A stretch of DNA of 64,000 bases from Micromonospora_H sonneratiae (GTDB taxonomy: Bacteria > Actinomycetota > Actinomycetes > Mycobacteriales > Micromonosporaceae): contig NZ_JBHTMP010000023.1 of assembly GCF_042679305.1 (NCBI RefSeq), positions 1 to 64,000 of the forward strand. Reading direction: 5' to 3'. Numbering within the stretch: the stretch's first letter is position 1; each line of letters starts with the position of its first letter. The notes beneath the pieces are model-generated. The model had not been told where the DNA came from. It made no database searches and worked only from the letters and a program-made list of their open reading frames with translations. Positions 8,630 through 16,319 of this stretch are shown here, in pieces. Position numbers and translations under genes: made by a program.

Positions 8630-9462
8630 CGCAGCACTCCGGCTCTGCCGAGGAAGTCGCGCACCACCTGCTGGAACAGCTCGGGCTCCTCCAGTTGCGG
8701 CGAGTGGCCGGACTTCTCGAAGACCACCAGCTCACCGTTGGGGATCAGGTCCGCGATCACCTGCGAGGCCGCCACCGGGGTACGCCAGTCGTGCCGGCCC
8801 ACGGTGACCAGGGTCGGGCAGGTGATCGACGGCAGCTTCGGCTTGAGGTCGTAGCGGGGCATGTTCTGCCCGAACGCGGCGTTGTGCGTCCGGTAGTGGA
8901 ACCGGGTGGCCGCCAGCTTCGCCTCGTCCTTGGCCGGGTCGTGCTGGTGGTCGTAGAGCGGGAGGATGGCCCGCCAGTACTCCCGCAGCTGCTCGTTGCT
9001 CTCGAACCGTCCGGTGCCGATCCGTTCGATGACCCACTCCGGGATCACCGAGCGGTCGGTGTTGCGGGCCCGCTCGACGGCCAGGTGGTCGTGCGCGGTG
9101 TCCGCCGCGGTGTCCCGCAGCACCAGCGCGGAGACCCGGTCCGGGTGGGCGACGGCGTACTCCAGGGCGATGAACCCGCCGTACGAGCCACCGGCCATGA
9201 CGATCTTCTCGTAGCCGAAGTGCTCCCGGATCGCGTCCACGTCGGCCACCCACTGCTCGTGGGTGAACGGCTCGTCGTCGCTGGACTCGCCGGAGCCCCG
9301 GGCGTCGAAGACGATGACCCGCATCCGGTCGGAGAACGGACCGAAGCTGCGCTTCGGCTCGTTACGGGAGCCCAGCCCGGGTGCACCGTGATGCACGATC
9401 ATGGCCGGACCGTCCTCCGGGCCGAACGCCTCGACGACCAGTTCTGCGCCGTTGATTTTCAT
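8626..9462 (-). CDS. Alpha/beta hydrolase, proline iminopeptidase-like
   Basis: Predicted serine aminopeptidase of the alpha/beta-hydrolase fold, 278 residues. The start was placed at the ATG at 9462, preceded by AGGGGGTCC; the open frame extends much further upstream but only as antiphase reading of the M24 gene. Landmarks are the oxyanion segment VHHGAPGLGSRNEPKRSF, the DARGSGESSDDEPFTHEQW block typical of prolyl iminopeptidases, nucleophile elbow GGSYGG (Ser in the middle), a helical cap, the acid in VTVGRHDWRTPV and the histidine in EKSGHSPQLEEPE. Overlaps both neighbours by 4 bases. It would remove N-terminal Pro or other residues from imported peptides; the exact specificity is inferred. 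Confidence 0.9.
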   Translation of the reverse strand: MKINGAELVVEAFGPEDGPAMIVHHGAPGLGSRNEPKRSFGPFSDRMRVIVFDARGSGESSDDEPFTHEQWVADVDAIREHFGYEKIVMAGGSYGGFIALEYAVAHPDRVSALVLRDTAADTAHDHLAVERARNTDRSVIPEWVIERIGTGRFESNEQLREYWRAILPLYDHQHDPAKDEAKLAATRFHYRTHNAAFGQNMPRYDLKPKLPSITCPTLVTVGRHDWRTPVAASQVIADLIPNGELVVFEKSGHSPQLEEPELFQQVVRDFLGRAGVLR

Positions 9463-10640
9463 CGGACCCCCTGAATGACGTTGGATTCCAGATCGCGCGG
9501 GTAGCTGGTGAGCCGACGTGGCCCGGACTCCTGCACCAGGACCGTGTCGGAGATTCGGTAGCCGGCGTGGCCGGGTACGTAGACGCCGGGCTCGCTGGAG
9601 AGCAGCATCCCGGGGGCGAGGACGGTGTCGTCGCCGTCCTCCACCCACGGCGCCTCGTGGTTCTGCAACCCGATGCCGTGCCCCTGCCGGTGCCGGATGT
9701 AGTCGCCCAGCCCGTGCTCGCGCAGCACGTCCAGGCAGATCCTGTTGACCTCGGCGCAGGTACGGCCGGCCAGCATCGCCTGGGTGCCGACCTCCTGCGC
9801 CTCCCGGTCCGCCTCGTAGTAGCGCACCTGCTCCGCCGTGGGCTCGCCGACGATGAAGGTGCGCTCGCTCTCCACGAACCGGCTGGCCACGGCCGCGCCG
9901 AGGGAGAGGATCAGGGTGTCGCCCGGTTGGATCCGCCGCCGGGTCGGCAACCCGTGCGGCAGGGCCGAGTTCGGTCCGGCGTAGACCAGCCCGCCGGCCA
10001 GCTTGGTGGTGTAGACGACCAGGTCGTAGTGGGCGTACATCTGGTCGGTGCCGTAGCCGATGACGTGCCGGGCGATCTCGTCCTCGCGGGGCAGCGGACC
10101 TCCGCTGGCCAGCGCGTCCTCGATCAGCGCCCGGCCGGCACCGAGCATCTCGTCGCAGATCCGCGCCGCTGCCTCGTGGAACGGGATCTCCTCGGGGAAC
10201 TTGCACAGCCGTAGCTGGGCCACGGCGTCCGTGGTCTCCAACTCGGCGCCGGCGATGGCCCGCGACAGTGCCCGGAACGCGCCGACCGACAGGCCTGCGC
10301 TCACACCGATGCGGCGTACCGGGCCGCCCGGCCGGGACAGGGCCGAGGCCAGGGTCTCCTCGGCGCTGACCACGCCCGGGTACTCGAAGTAGCTGACCGT
10401 CGTGATCTGCACGCCCTGCTGGGCGGCGTACTCCTCGTCGAGCCGGGGGATGACCAGCAGCGGATCCCCCTCCCGGGGCATCCAGAGGTAGACCGGACGT
10501 TCGGTGGCGATGTAGAAGAAGCCGCTGAGGAAGGCGACGTCCGGCGGGGAGGTGGCCAGGAAGCCGTCCAGGCCACGCTCGTCGAGCGCCTCGGCGAGCC
10601 GGGCCCGGACACTGGTGTAGAAGCTGTCAGGAAGTCGCAT
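9459..10640 (-). CDS. M24 'pita-bread' family protein, creatinase/Xaa-Pro peptidase-like, metal ligands altered
   Basis: Member of the creatinase/prolidase/aminopeptidase P family, 393 residues: an N-terminal creatinase domain (about 1-135, LDGFLATSPPDVAFLSGFFY) then a pita-bread domain. ATG preceded by GGAGG. The family's dinuclear metal site needs Asp-Asp-His-Glu-Glu. Here the first Asp pair is absent: the strand reads LILSLGAAVASRFVESERTF, closer to metal-independent creatinase, where the same strand reads ILSLN and ALERT. The later GHGIGLQNHEAPW and LLSSEPGVYVPG are kept, and the last Glu is Asp in YRISDTVLV. It may be a hydrolase of creatine-like amides or a non-metal peptidase relative. 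Context is a peptide/amide uptake operon, overlapping the next gene by 4 bases. Confidence 0.88.
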   Translation of the reverse strand: MRLPDSFYTSVRARLAEALDERGLDGFLATSPPDVAFLSGFFYIATERPVYLWMPREGDPLLVIPRLDEEYAAQQGVQITTVSYFEYPGVVSAEETLASALSRPGGPVRRIGVSAGLSVGAFRALSRAIAGAELETTDAVAQLRLCKFPEEIPFHEAAARICDEMLGAGRALIEDALASGGPLPREDEIARHVIGYGTDQMYAHYDLVVYTTKLAGGLVYAGPNSALPHGLPTRRRIQPGDTLILSLGAAVASRFVESERTFIVGEPTAEQVRYYEADREAQEVGTQAMLAGRTCAEVNRICLDVLREHGLGDYIRHRQGHGIGLQNHEAPWVEDGDDTVLAPGMLLSSEPGVYVPGHAGYRISDTVLVQESGPRRLTSYPRDLESNVIQGVR

Positions 10641-10643
10641 TGG

Positions 10644-11525
10644 TCAGCCTCCGTTGCGGCGGGGGTCACGGGCGTCGTTGAACCGCGTGCCGGCGAGGGT
10701 CGCCGCGAGCACCAGCAGCAGGATCGCCAGCGACGGGAAGAGGGTCTGCCACCAGGCGATCGCGATCGTGCCGCTGCGCTGGGCGTTGAGCAGGATGCGG
10801 CCCCAGGACCAGGCGTCCGGGTCGCCGAGACCGAGGAAGCTCAGGCCGGCCTCGGAGATCACCGCCCGGGAGGCGGTGAGCAGCACACTCACGATCATCA
10901 GCGAGACGACCGCGGGCAGGATCTCCCGGGTGACGATCCGCCAACCGGTGGCACCGAGCACCCGGGCCCCGTCGATGTACGGCATCGCGCTGATCACCAG
11001 GCCCTGTGACCGGATCAGTCGGGCCACCTCGGGCCAGGCGAAGAGGCCGATGATGATGGTCAGGGTGACGACGCTGGGGTTGACCACCGCCGCCAGCATG
11101 ATCATCAGCGGCAGGGTGGGCAGCGCCAGCATCACGTCGGTGATCACCGTGGCGACCGCGTCGATCGGGCGGAAGTAGGCCGAGGCCAGCCCGATCGCGG
11201 TGCCCAGCACGATCGCGATCAGCGAAGCGGCCAGACCGATCACCAGGCTGGTCCGGGTGCCCCAGACCACCTGGGCGAAGATGTCCTGCCCGAGGTCGTC
11301 GGTACCGAACCAGTGCGCTCCGGACGGGGGTTGCAGCACGTCCGGGCCGGCACCGGCCGGCTCGTCGGCGATCAGCGGCGCGAAGACCGCCATCAGCACC
11401 ATCACGACCAGCACCAGTACGGACAATGCTGCGGAGGGTTGGCGCAGGTAGGCGTACCAGGATCGCCTGGTGGCGGTCGGAACGACCGGCGGTACCGACT
11501 GCTCGGTCAGCACAGGGGCGCTCAC
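10644..11525 (-). CDS. Oligopeptide ABC transporter permease (DppC/OppC type)
   Basis: Inner-membrane channel subunit, 293 residues. The GTG start has GGAGGG upstream. An N-terminal cytoplasmic leader and first membrane helix (ALSVLVLVVMVLMAVFAPLI) are followed by the OppC_N pattern and HWFGTDDLGQDIFAQVVWG, a hallmark of DppC/NikC proteins, then five more helices and the EAA loop (SQGLVISAMPYIDGARVLGA; residues about 175-195). It pairs with the DppB-type permease immediately upstream (44-base gap), and is followed 3 bases later by the M24 gene. Confidence 0.95.
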   Translation of the reverse strand: MSAPVLTEQSVPPVVPTATRRSWYAYLRQPSAALSVLVLVVMVLMAVFAPLIADEPAGAGPDVLQPPSGAHWFGTDDLGQDIFAQVVWGTRTSLVIGLAASLIAIVLGTAIGLASAYFRPIDAVATVITDVMLALPTLPLMIMLAAVVNPSVVTLTIIIGLFAWPEVARLIRSQGLVISAMPYIDGARVLGATGWRIVTREILPAVVSLMIVSVLLTASRAVISEAGLSFLGLGDPDAWSWGRILLNAQRSGTIAIAWWQTLFPSLAILLLVLAATLAGTRFNDARDPRRNGG

Positions 11526-11568
11526 GGCACCCTCCCTTCGTTGATGGTGGCGGCGAACAGGACGGCAT

Positions 11569-12522
11569 TCATAGCCGGATCCTGGGGTTGAGGACCGCGT
11601 AGAGCATGTCGGTCAGCGCGTTGGCGACCACCACGGTGACGGCGAGCATGATGAACGCCCCCTGGATCACCGGGTAGTCCTGCTGGCCGACCGCCTCGTA
11701 GATCAGCCGACCGACGCCGGGGTAGGCGAAGACCGTCTCGGTGAGCACCGCGCCACCGACGAGGGTGCCCAGTTGCAGACCCATCAGGGTCAGCGCCGGC
11801 AGGATCGCGTTACGTAGACCGTGCTTCCAGACCCGGCGTCGGGCCGAGAGACCACGGGCCTGGGCGGCCCGGATGTAGTCCTCACCGAGGACCTCGATCA
11901 TGTTGGTGCGCAGGGTCAGCGCGTACGGCCCGAGCTGCACCAGCACCAGCGACAGCACCGGCAGCACCAGATGGTGGGCCAGGCTCAGGTACGCCGCCGC
12001 GCCCCGGGTGTCCGGGTCGATCGCCCCACCGATCGGGAACCAGCCGAGCTGGGCCCCGAAGAAGACCAGCAGCAGGATGGCGACGCTGGGCACGAAGAGA
12101 GCGTTCGCGCTGATGCCGAAGCCCTGGAGCAGACGGTCCATCAGCTTGCCGCGGTTGACCGCGGCGGTCACGCCGATCGGGATACCGACGGCGACGGTCA
12201 GGATGAACGCGGTGCCGGCCAGCAGCAGCGTCCACGGTAGGCGGTCGAGGATGATGTCGGTGACCGGCTGGATCTGCCGGAAGGAGATGCCCAGGTTGCC
12301 CTGGAGCAGCTCCCGCAGGTACGACACGTACTGCTCCCACAGCGGACGGTCCAGGCCGTACGTCTTGAGCAGCGCCGCCTGCATCTCCGGCGTCATGTCC
12401 CCCTCGACCATCAGGGTCGTGGGGTCCCCCGGCAGGAGCCGGAGCAGGAAGAAAGTCGAAGTGATCGCAATCCACACGGTCAGGACGGCCTTCAGTGCCC
12501 GGCTGAGCACGAAACGCACCAC
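11569..12522 (-). CDS. Oligopeptide ABC transporter permease (DppB/OppB type)
   Basis: Inner-membrane channel subunit, 317 residues, GTG start. N-terminal VRFVLSRALKAVLTVWIA and LLRLLPGDPTTLM, then YGLDRPLWEQYVSYLRELL and GNLGISF, are the standard DppB opening. Six membrane helices and the EAA-loop AARGLSARRRVWKHGLRNAI (residues about 230-250) follow. The C-terminus ends ALTDMLYAVLNPRIRL, which matches the family. Lies between the solute-binding protein gene and the DppC-type permease gene on the same strand. Confidence 0.95.
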   Translation of the reverse strand: MVRFVLSRALKAVLTVWIAITSTFFLLRLLPGDPTTLMVEGDMTPEMQAALLKTYGLDRPLWEQYVSYLRELLQGNLGISFRQIQPVTDIILDRLPWTLLLAGTAFILTVAVGIPIGVTAAVNRGKLMDRLLQGFGISANALFVPSVAILLLVFFGAQLGWFPIGGAIDPDTRGAAAYLSLAHHLVLPVLSLVLVQLGPYALTLRTNMIEVLGEDYIRAAQARGLSARRRVWKHGLRNAILPALTLMGLQLGTLVGGAVLTETVFAYPGVGRLIYEAVGQQDYPVIQGAFIMLAVTVVVANALTDMLYAVLNPRIRL

Positions 12523-12552
12523 GGGGGACCCCTCCTTTCCCTTTGATTCGGG

Positions 12553-14181
12553 TTACTTGACCGGGGTGACCTGCGCCAACGAGTACGCGGTGACCATGCC
12601 GAGCAGGTCCGACGGCGACGCGACGAAGCCGGTGAACTTGCTGGCGTTGTAGGCGAACTGGAAGTTCTCCACGTACAGCGGGGTCAGGTACGCCTGCTCG
12701 TGCACGACCTTGTCGATGTTCTTGATCTTGGTCTTGAACGCCTCCGCGTCGGTGGTGCCAGCCGCGTCGTTGATCAGCTGGTCCATCTCGTCGGACTTGA
12801 GCAGGTTGTAGTTGATGCCACCCGGGTTGCTGGACAGGTAGGTGCTGCGCAGCTGGTCCATCGGGTTGTCGAACACGCCCCACTGCGAGGCGTCGATGTC
12901 GTACTCACCGTTCTTGGTGCGGGTCAGGAAGGTGTTCCGCTCCACGCACTGGTTCTCCAGCTTGATGCCGGCCTTGGCCGCGCTCTCGCGGAAGAGCTGC
13001 ACCACGCGGGTGATGTTGGCGTTGGACTGGTCACAGGCCACGCCGATGCTGAGTCCGTCGAAGAAGCCGTCGTTGTTGGCGTCCTTGTAGCCGGCCGCGC
13101 TCAGCTTGGCCTTCGCGCCCTCGGGGTCGTACGCGTACGGCTGGATCTCGGTGTTGTCGTAGTCGGCGAAGATCGGCGAGATCGGGCCGGCCATCTGCTG
13201 GCCGTCGCCCTGGAGCACCGAGGAGATGATCGCCTTGGTGTCGACCGACATCGACAGCGCCTGCCGCACCTCCTGCTTGGCCAGGTGCTTGTTGTTCATG
13301 TTGTAGGTCAGGTGCGCGAACCCGAGCGCGCCGACCTTCTCCAGCTTGATCTTCGAGTCGTTCTCGAAGGTCTTCGCCGCCGACACCGGCACCGGCGTGC
13401 CCATCATGTCGATGTCACCGTTGCGCAGCGCCAGCATCATCGTGTTGACGTCCGGGTAGACCCGGTACTCGACCTGGCTCACCGCGGCCTTGCCACCCGG
13501 GGCCAGCGGGTAGTTCTCGTTGCGCTTCATGACGTAGCGCTGGCCCTTGGTCATGCTGTCCAGCACGAACGGTCCGGCACCGACCCAGTTGGAGTCGTTG
13601 GGGAACTTGGAGAGGTCCCCGGCGGTCTCGAAGATGTGCTTCGGCACGATCGACATCCAGAAGCCGACGCCCTCGGCGAACGGCGCGTACGGCTGCGACA
13701 GCTTGAACTTCACCGTCGTGGCGTCCGGCGCCTCGATCGACTCGACCCAGGTCAGCTTGGCCGCGACGTTGCCGAGCTTGTACTTCATGATCATTTCGGC
13801 GCTGAACTTGACGTCCTCGGCGACCACGGGCTTGCCGTCGGTCCACTTGAAGTCGTCGCGCAGGTTGAAGACCGCGGTCTTGCCGCCGTCCTCGTACTTG
13901 TACTCCTTCGCCAGCTCCGGCGCCTTCTTGGCGTTCTCGTCGATCCGCAGCAGGTGCGGGTACATCGCGTTGAGGATCCACGAGTCGGTCTTGCTCAGCG
14001 ACTGGAGCGGGTTGAAGTTGCTGACGTCGGTGGTGGTGCCGATGCGCAGCACCGAGCCGTCACCCGAGCCGCCGCTCGACGACCCGTTGTCCTCGTTGAG
14101 GCTGCAACCGGAGAGACCCAGCGCGGCCACCGCGCCGAGCGCGACGGCAACCCGCCACCGGCCCTTGACTATGTTTTTCAC
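12553..14181 (-). CDS. Oligopeptide ABC transporter substrate-binding lipoprotein (SBP_bac_5)
   Basis: Extracytoplasmic solute-binding component, about 542 residues. Signal peptide with positively charged start (KNIVKGRWR), hydrophobic core and lipobox LSGC, followed by a Ser/Gly linker. The family 5 signature lies near TKAPELAKEYKYEDGGKT and FNLRDDFKWTDGKPV, where ligands are bound; the C-terminal lobe contains YDPEGAKAKLSAAGY and the usual QWGVFDNP region. GTG at 14181 is preferred over the TTG one codon earlier because it leaves a usable spacer after AGGAGG; it overlaps the stop of the upstream M19 gene. Likely ligand is a short peptide, given four peptide-acting enzymes in the operon. Confidence 0.93.
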   Translation of the reverse strand: MKNIVKGRWRVAVALGAVAALGLSGCSLNEDNGSSSGGSGDGSVLRIGTTTDVSNFNPLQSLSKTDSWILNAMYPHLLRIDENAKKAPELAKEYKYEDGGKTAVFNLRDDFKWTDGKPVVAEDVKFSAEMIMKYKLGNVAAKLTWVESIEAPDATTVKFKLSQPYAPFAEGVGFWMSIVPKHIFETAGDLSKFPNDSNWVGAGPFVLDSMTKGQRYVMKRNENYPLAPGGKAAVSQVEYRVYPDVNTMMLALRNGDIDMMGTPVPVSAAKTFENDSKIKLEKVGALGFAHLTYNMNNKHLAKQEVRQALSMSVDTKAIISSVLQGDGQQMAGPISPIFADYDNTEIQPYAYDPEGAKAKLSAAGYKDANNDGFFDGLSIGVACDQSNANITRVVQLFRESAAKAGIKLENQCVERNTFLTRTKNGEYDIDASQWGVFDNPMDQLRSTYLSSNPGGINYNLLKSDEMDQLINDAAGTTDAEAFKTKIKNIDKVVHEQAYLTPLYVENFQFAYNASKFTGFVASPSDLLGMVTAYSLAQVTPVK

Positions 14182-15380
14182 CAAACCTCCTGAAGAACCC
14201 GGATGATGTTGCCGCCGATGACCTTGGCGATCTCGTCATCGGAGTAGTCGTGCGCGACCAGCCACCCGACGATGTTGCTGAAGCACTCGGCGGGGTTTTC
14301 CATGCCGGACACGTACGGCACCCGGGGGTGGTCCACCACGCCGTGGGCCTTCCCGATCGCCAGGTGCTGCGTGAAGCTGTCGTGCAGCCCGACGTGGTCA
14401 CCGAAGTTGGTGTCCGGGCCAAACGCGACATGGTCGATGCCGACCAGGTCGACGCAGTACTTGAAGTGGTCCATCACCGACTCGAGCGAGTGGTGTGGGT
14501 GGTCGGCCGACAGGGTGGTGTGCGGTGCGGCTTCGATGCCGATCACGCCACCCCGTTCGGCGCAGGCCCGGATCACCTCGTCCGGCTTCATCCGAGGGGT
14601 GTTCCAGACCGAGCGGGCACCGGCGTGGGTGATGAACACCGGTACCCGACTCGCCTCGATCACGTCCAGCGAGGTCTGGTCGCCGGAGTGCGAGATGTCG
14701 ATGGCGATGCCGAGCTTGTTCATCCGGTCCACCGCGCGCCGACCGAAGTGGGTCAGCCCGCCGTCGCGGTCCTCGGAGAGCCCGGAGCCGAGCATGTTGG
14801 CCTGGCTGTACGCGATGCCCATCTGGCGTACGCCGAAGCCGTAGAGGATGTCGATACGGTCCAGCTCGTTCTCGATCATCGTGGCTGCTTCCAGCCCCGC
14901 CACCAGGGCGAGCTGGCCGTTGCGCTTGGCCTCGAAGATCTGTTCCAGCGTGGTGGCCACGACGACGTAGTCCTGCTTGGCGACGTCGGCGAAGCGCAGG
15001 CCGATGTCGTAGATGACGTCGTCCCACTTCCAGGCGTGCTCGCTGGTGACACAGCCGGTGCCGTTCATGAAGTTGTCGAACACGGCGGTCATGCCGGAGC
15101 GGGCCAGGCCCTCGAAGCCGAAGGAGTTGCGACCGGTCCGGTTGTAGTCACGCAGCTGCGACACGTCCGCCGGCAGGATCTTCGGGTGCTCGTGCAGCGA
15201 GATGGCCATGTGCTCGGTGAGCAACTGGGTCACCCGGGCCCGCTGGCTGTCGGTCAGGCCGAGGTCGTGCTCGGGTACCCGGCCGATCTCCGCTGCCAAC
15301 TCGAAGACCTTGTAGTCCCGGTGTGGCTCCAGATAGTCGAAGGATCGGTAGCCGCGGTACCTGTCTGCGGTTTCCTGCAA
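14178..15380 (-). CDS. Membrane dipeptidase-like amidohydrolase, peptidase family M19 (copy 2), first gene of the operon
   Basis: Predicted zinc dipeptidase, 400 residues, the same length as its paralogue at 5435-6637. TTG start, with GAGGTGAG upstream. Features: ALVAGLEAATMIENELDR with the Glu ligand, IDISHSGDQTS and FITHAGARSVW with His ligands, and an N-terminal SLHEHPKIL in place of the canonical HxD. It is the first gene of the peptide-uptake block and shares its last bases with the start of the solute-binding protein gene. The N- and C-terminal thirds have drifted from the paralogue, while about 300 bases in the middle are almost identical. Having two dipeptidases flank one importer suggests different substrate ranges, but this is inference. 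Confidence 0.88.
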   Translation of the reverse strand: MQETADRYRGYRSFDYLEPHRDYKVFELAAEIGRVPEHDLGLTDSQRARVTQLLTEHMAISLHEHPKILPADVSQLRDYNRTGRNSFGFEGLARSGMTAVFDNFMNGTGCVTSEHAWKWDDVIYDIGLRFADVAKQDYVVVATTLEQIFEAKRNGQLALVAGLEAATMIENELDRIDILYGFGVRQMGIAYSQANMLGSGLSEDRDGGLTHFGRRAVDRMNKLGIAIDISHSGDQTSLDVIEASRVPVFITHAGARSVWNTPRMKPDEVIRACAERGGVIGIEAAPHTTLSADHPHHSLESVMDHFKYCVDLVGIDHVAFGPDTNFGDHVGLHDSFTQHLAIGKAHGVVDHPRVPYVSGMENPAECFSNIVGWLVAHDYSDDEIAKVIGGNIIRVLQEVW

Positions 15381-15395
15381 CGCCGCTCACCTCAT

Positions 15396-15445
15396 AGGTC
15401 AAAGGTCTGAGGAGGTCAAAGGTCAGAGGATGGAGGTCTGACCTC
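15396..15445. promoter_or_regulatory. Direct and inverted repeats upstream of the peptide operon; candidate regulator site
   Basis: AGGTCAAAGGTC occurs twice in direct orientation (15396-15407 and 15413-15424, 17-base period), followed by the perfect inverted repeat GAGGTC-T-GACCTC (15433-15445). All lie just upstream of the first gene of the minus-strand peptide block, where its promoter should be. The natural candidate binder is the block's own GntR/UTRA protein. The 256-base divergent gap to rpe holds nothing else clear apart from TGTTACAAAC around 15503, which is not a convincing promoter on its own. Confidence 0.4.
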
Positions 15446-15636
15446 TGGTCTTGGCGGGCACGCTATGTCAGGCCGAGCGGCTGGCGGAAGAGCTGAAACA
15501 TGACTGTTACAAACTTTTGGAAAGCCCGATGAGCAGGCCAAACAGGCTGGTAGCGCGGTCGTCCCGGATAGTGGACGGTTTGCCGCGCGGCGGTAGCCGG
15601 TGAGGAAACGTCGGGTGGCGTTCGTACACTGTCGCC

Positions 15637-16317
15637 GTGACCGCACCAGCGCCCATAGTTGCGCCCAGCATCCTCGCCGCCGATTTCGCCCGTCTGGCCG
15701 ACGAGGTGAAGGTGGTGGAGTCCGCGGCCGACTGGCTGCACGTCGACGTGATGGACAACCACTTCGTGCCGAACCTGACCATCGGGCTGCCGGTGGTGCA
15801 GAGCCTGCTGGCCGCGACGTCGCTGCCCTTCGACGTGCACCTGATGATCGAGGATCCGCGCCGGTGGGCCCCGGCCTACGCCGACGCGGGTGCCTACAAC
15901 GTCACGTTCCACGCCGAGGCCTGTGACGATCCCGTCGCCCTGGCCAAGGACCTGCGGGCGGCCGGGGCGAAGGCGGGCCTGGCGATCGACCGGGACACCC
16001 CGATCGAGCCGTACCTCGAACTGCTGCCCAGCTTCGACACCTTGCTGATCATGACGATCAAGGCCGGCTTCGGCGGTCAGCGGTTCATCCCCGAACTGCT
16101 GGACAAGGTCCGCGCCGCCCGGCGGCACGTCGACGCGGGGCACCTCGAACTACGGATCGAGGTCGACGGCGGTATCGCCGCCGACACCATCGAGCAGGCC
16201 GCAGCCGCCGGAGCGGACGCCTTCGTGGCCGGCACCGCCATCTACGGTGCGGCGGACCCGGCCGAAGCGATCGACAAACTGCGCCGGTTGGCCGAGCGGA
16301 CCAGCCGGCAGGACTGA
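15637..16317 (+). CDS. rpe: Ribulose-phosphate 3-epimerase
   Basis: Interconverts D-ribulose 5-phosphate and D-xylulose 5-phosphate in the pentose phosphate pathway. 226 residues, GTG start. The TIM-barrel family motifs are present: APSILAADFARL at the N-terminus, HVDVMDNHFVPNLT (metal-binding HxDxMD), VHLMIEDP, VTFHAEA, IMTIKAGFGGQRFIPELL and EVDGGIAADT with the second catalytic Asp, then a phosphate-binding end. Ribulose 5-phosphate is also a precursor for the riboflavin operon downstream (RibB substrate), so the neighbourhood makes metabolic sense. Confidence 0.97.
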   Translation: MTAPAPIVAPSILAADFARLADEVKVVESAADWLHVDVMDNHFVPNLTIGLPVVQSLLAATSLPFDVHLMIEDPRRWAPAYADAGAYNVTFHAEACDDPVALAKDLRAAGAKAGLAIDRDTPIEPYLELLPSFDTLLIMTIKAGFGGQRFIPELLDKVRAARRHVDAGHLELRIEVDGGIAADTIEQAAAAGADAFVAGTAIYGAADPAEAIDKLRRLAERTSRQD

Positions 16318-16319
16318 CC

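Noticed and set aside
12700..14193. 497-codon open frame on the plus strand, antisense to the solute-binding protein gene
   Set aside because: Arg/Val/Leu/His-rich shadow with no family features; the minus-strand gene is certain.
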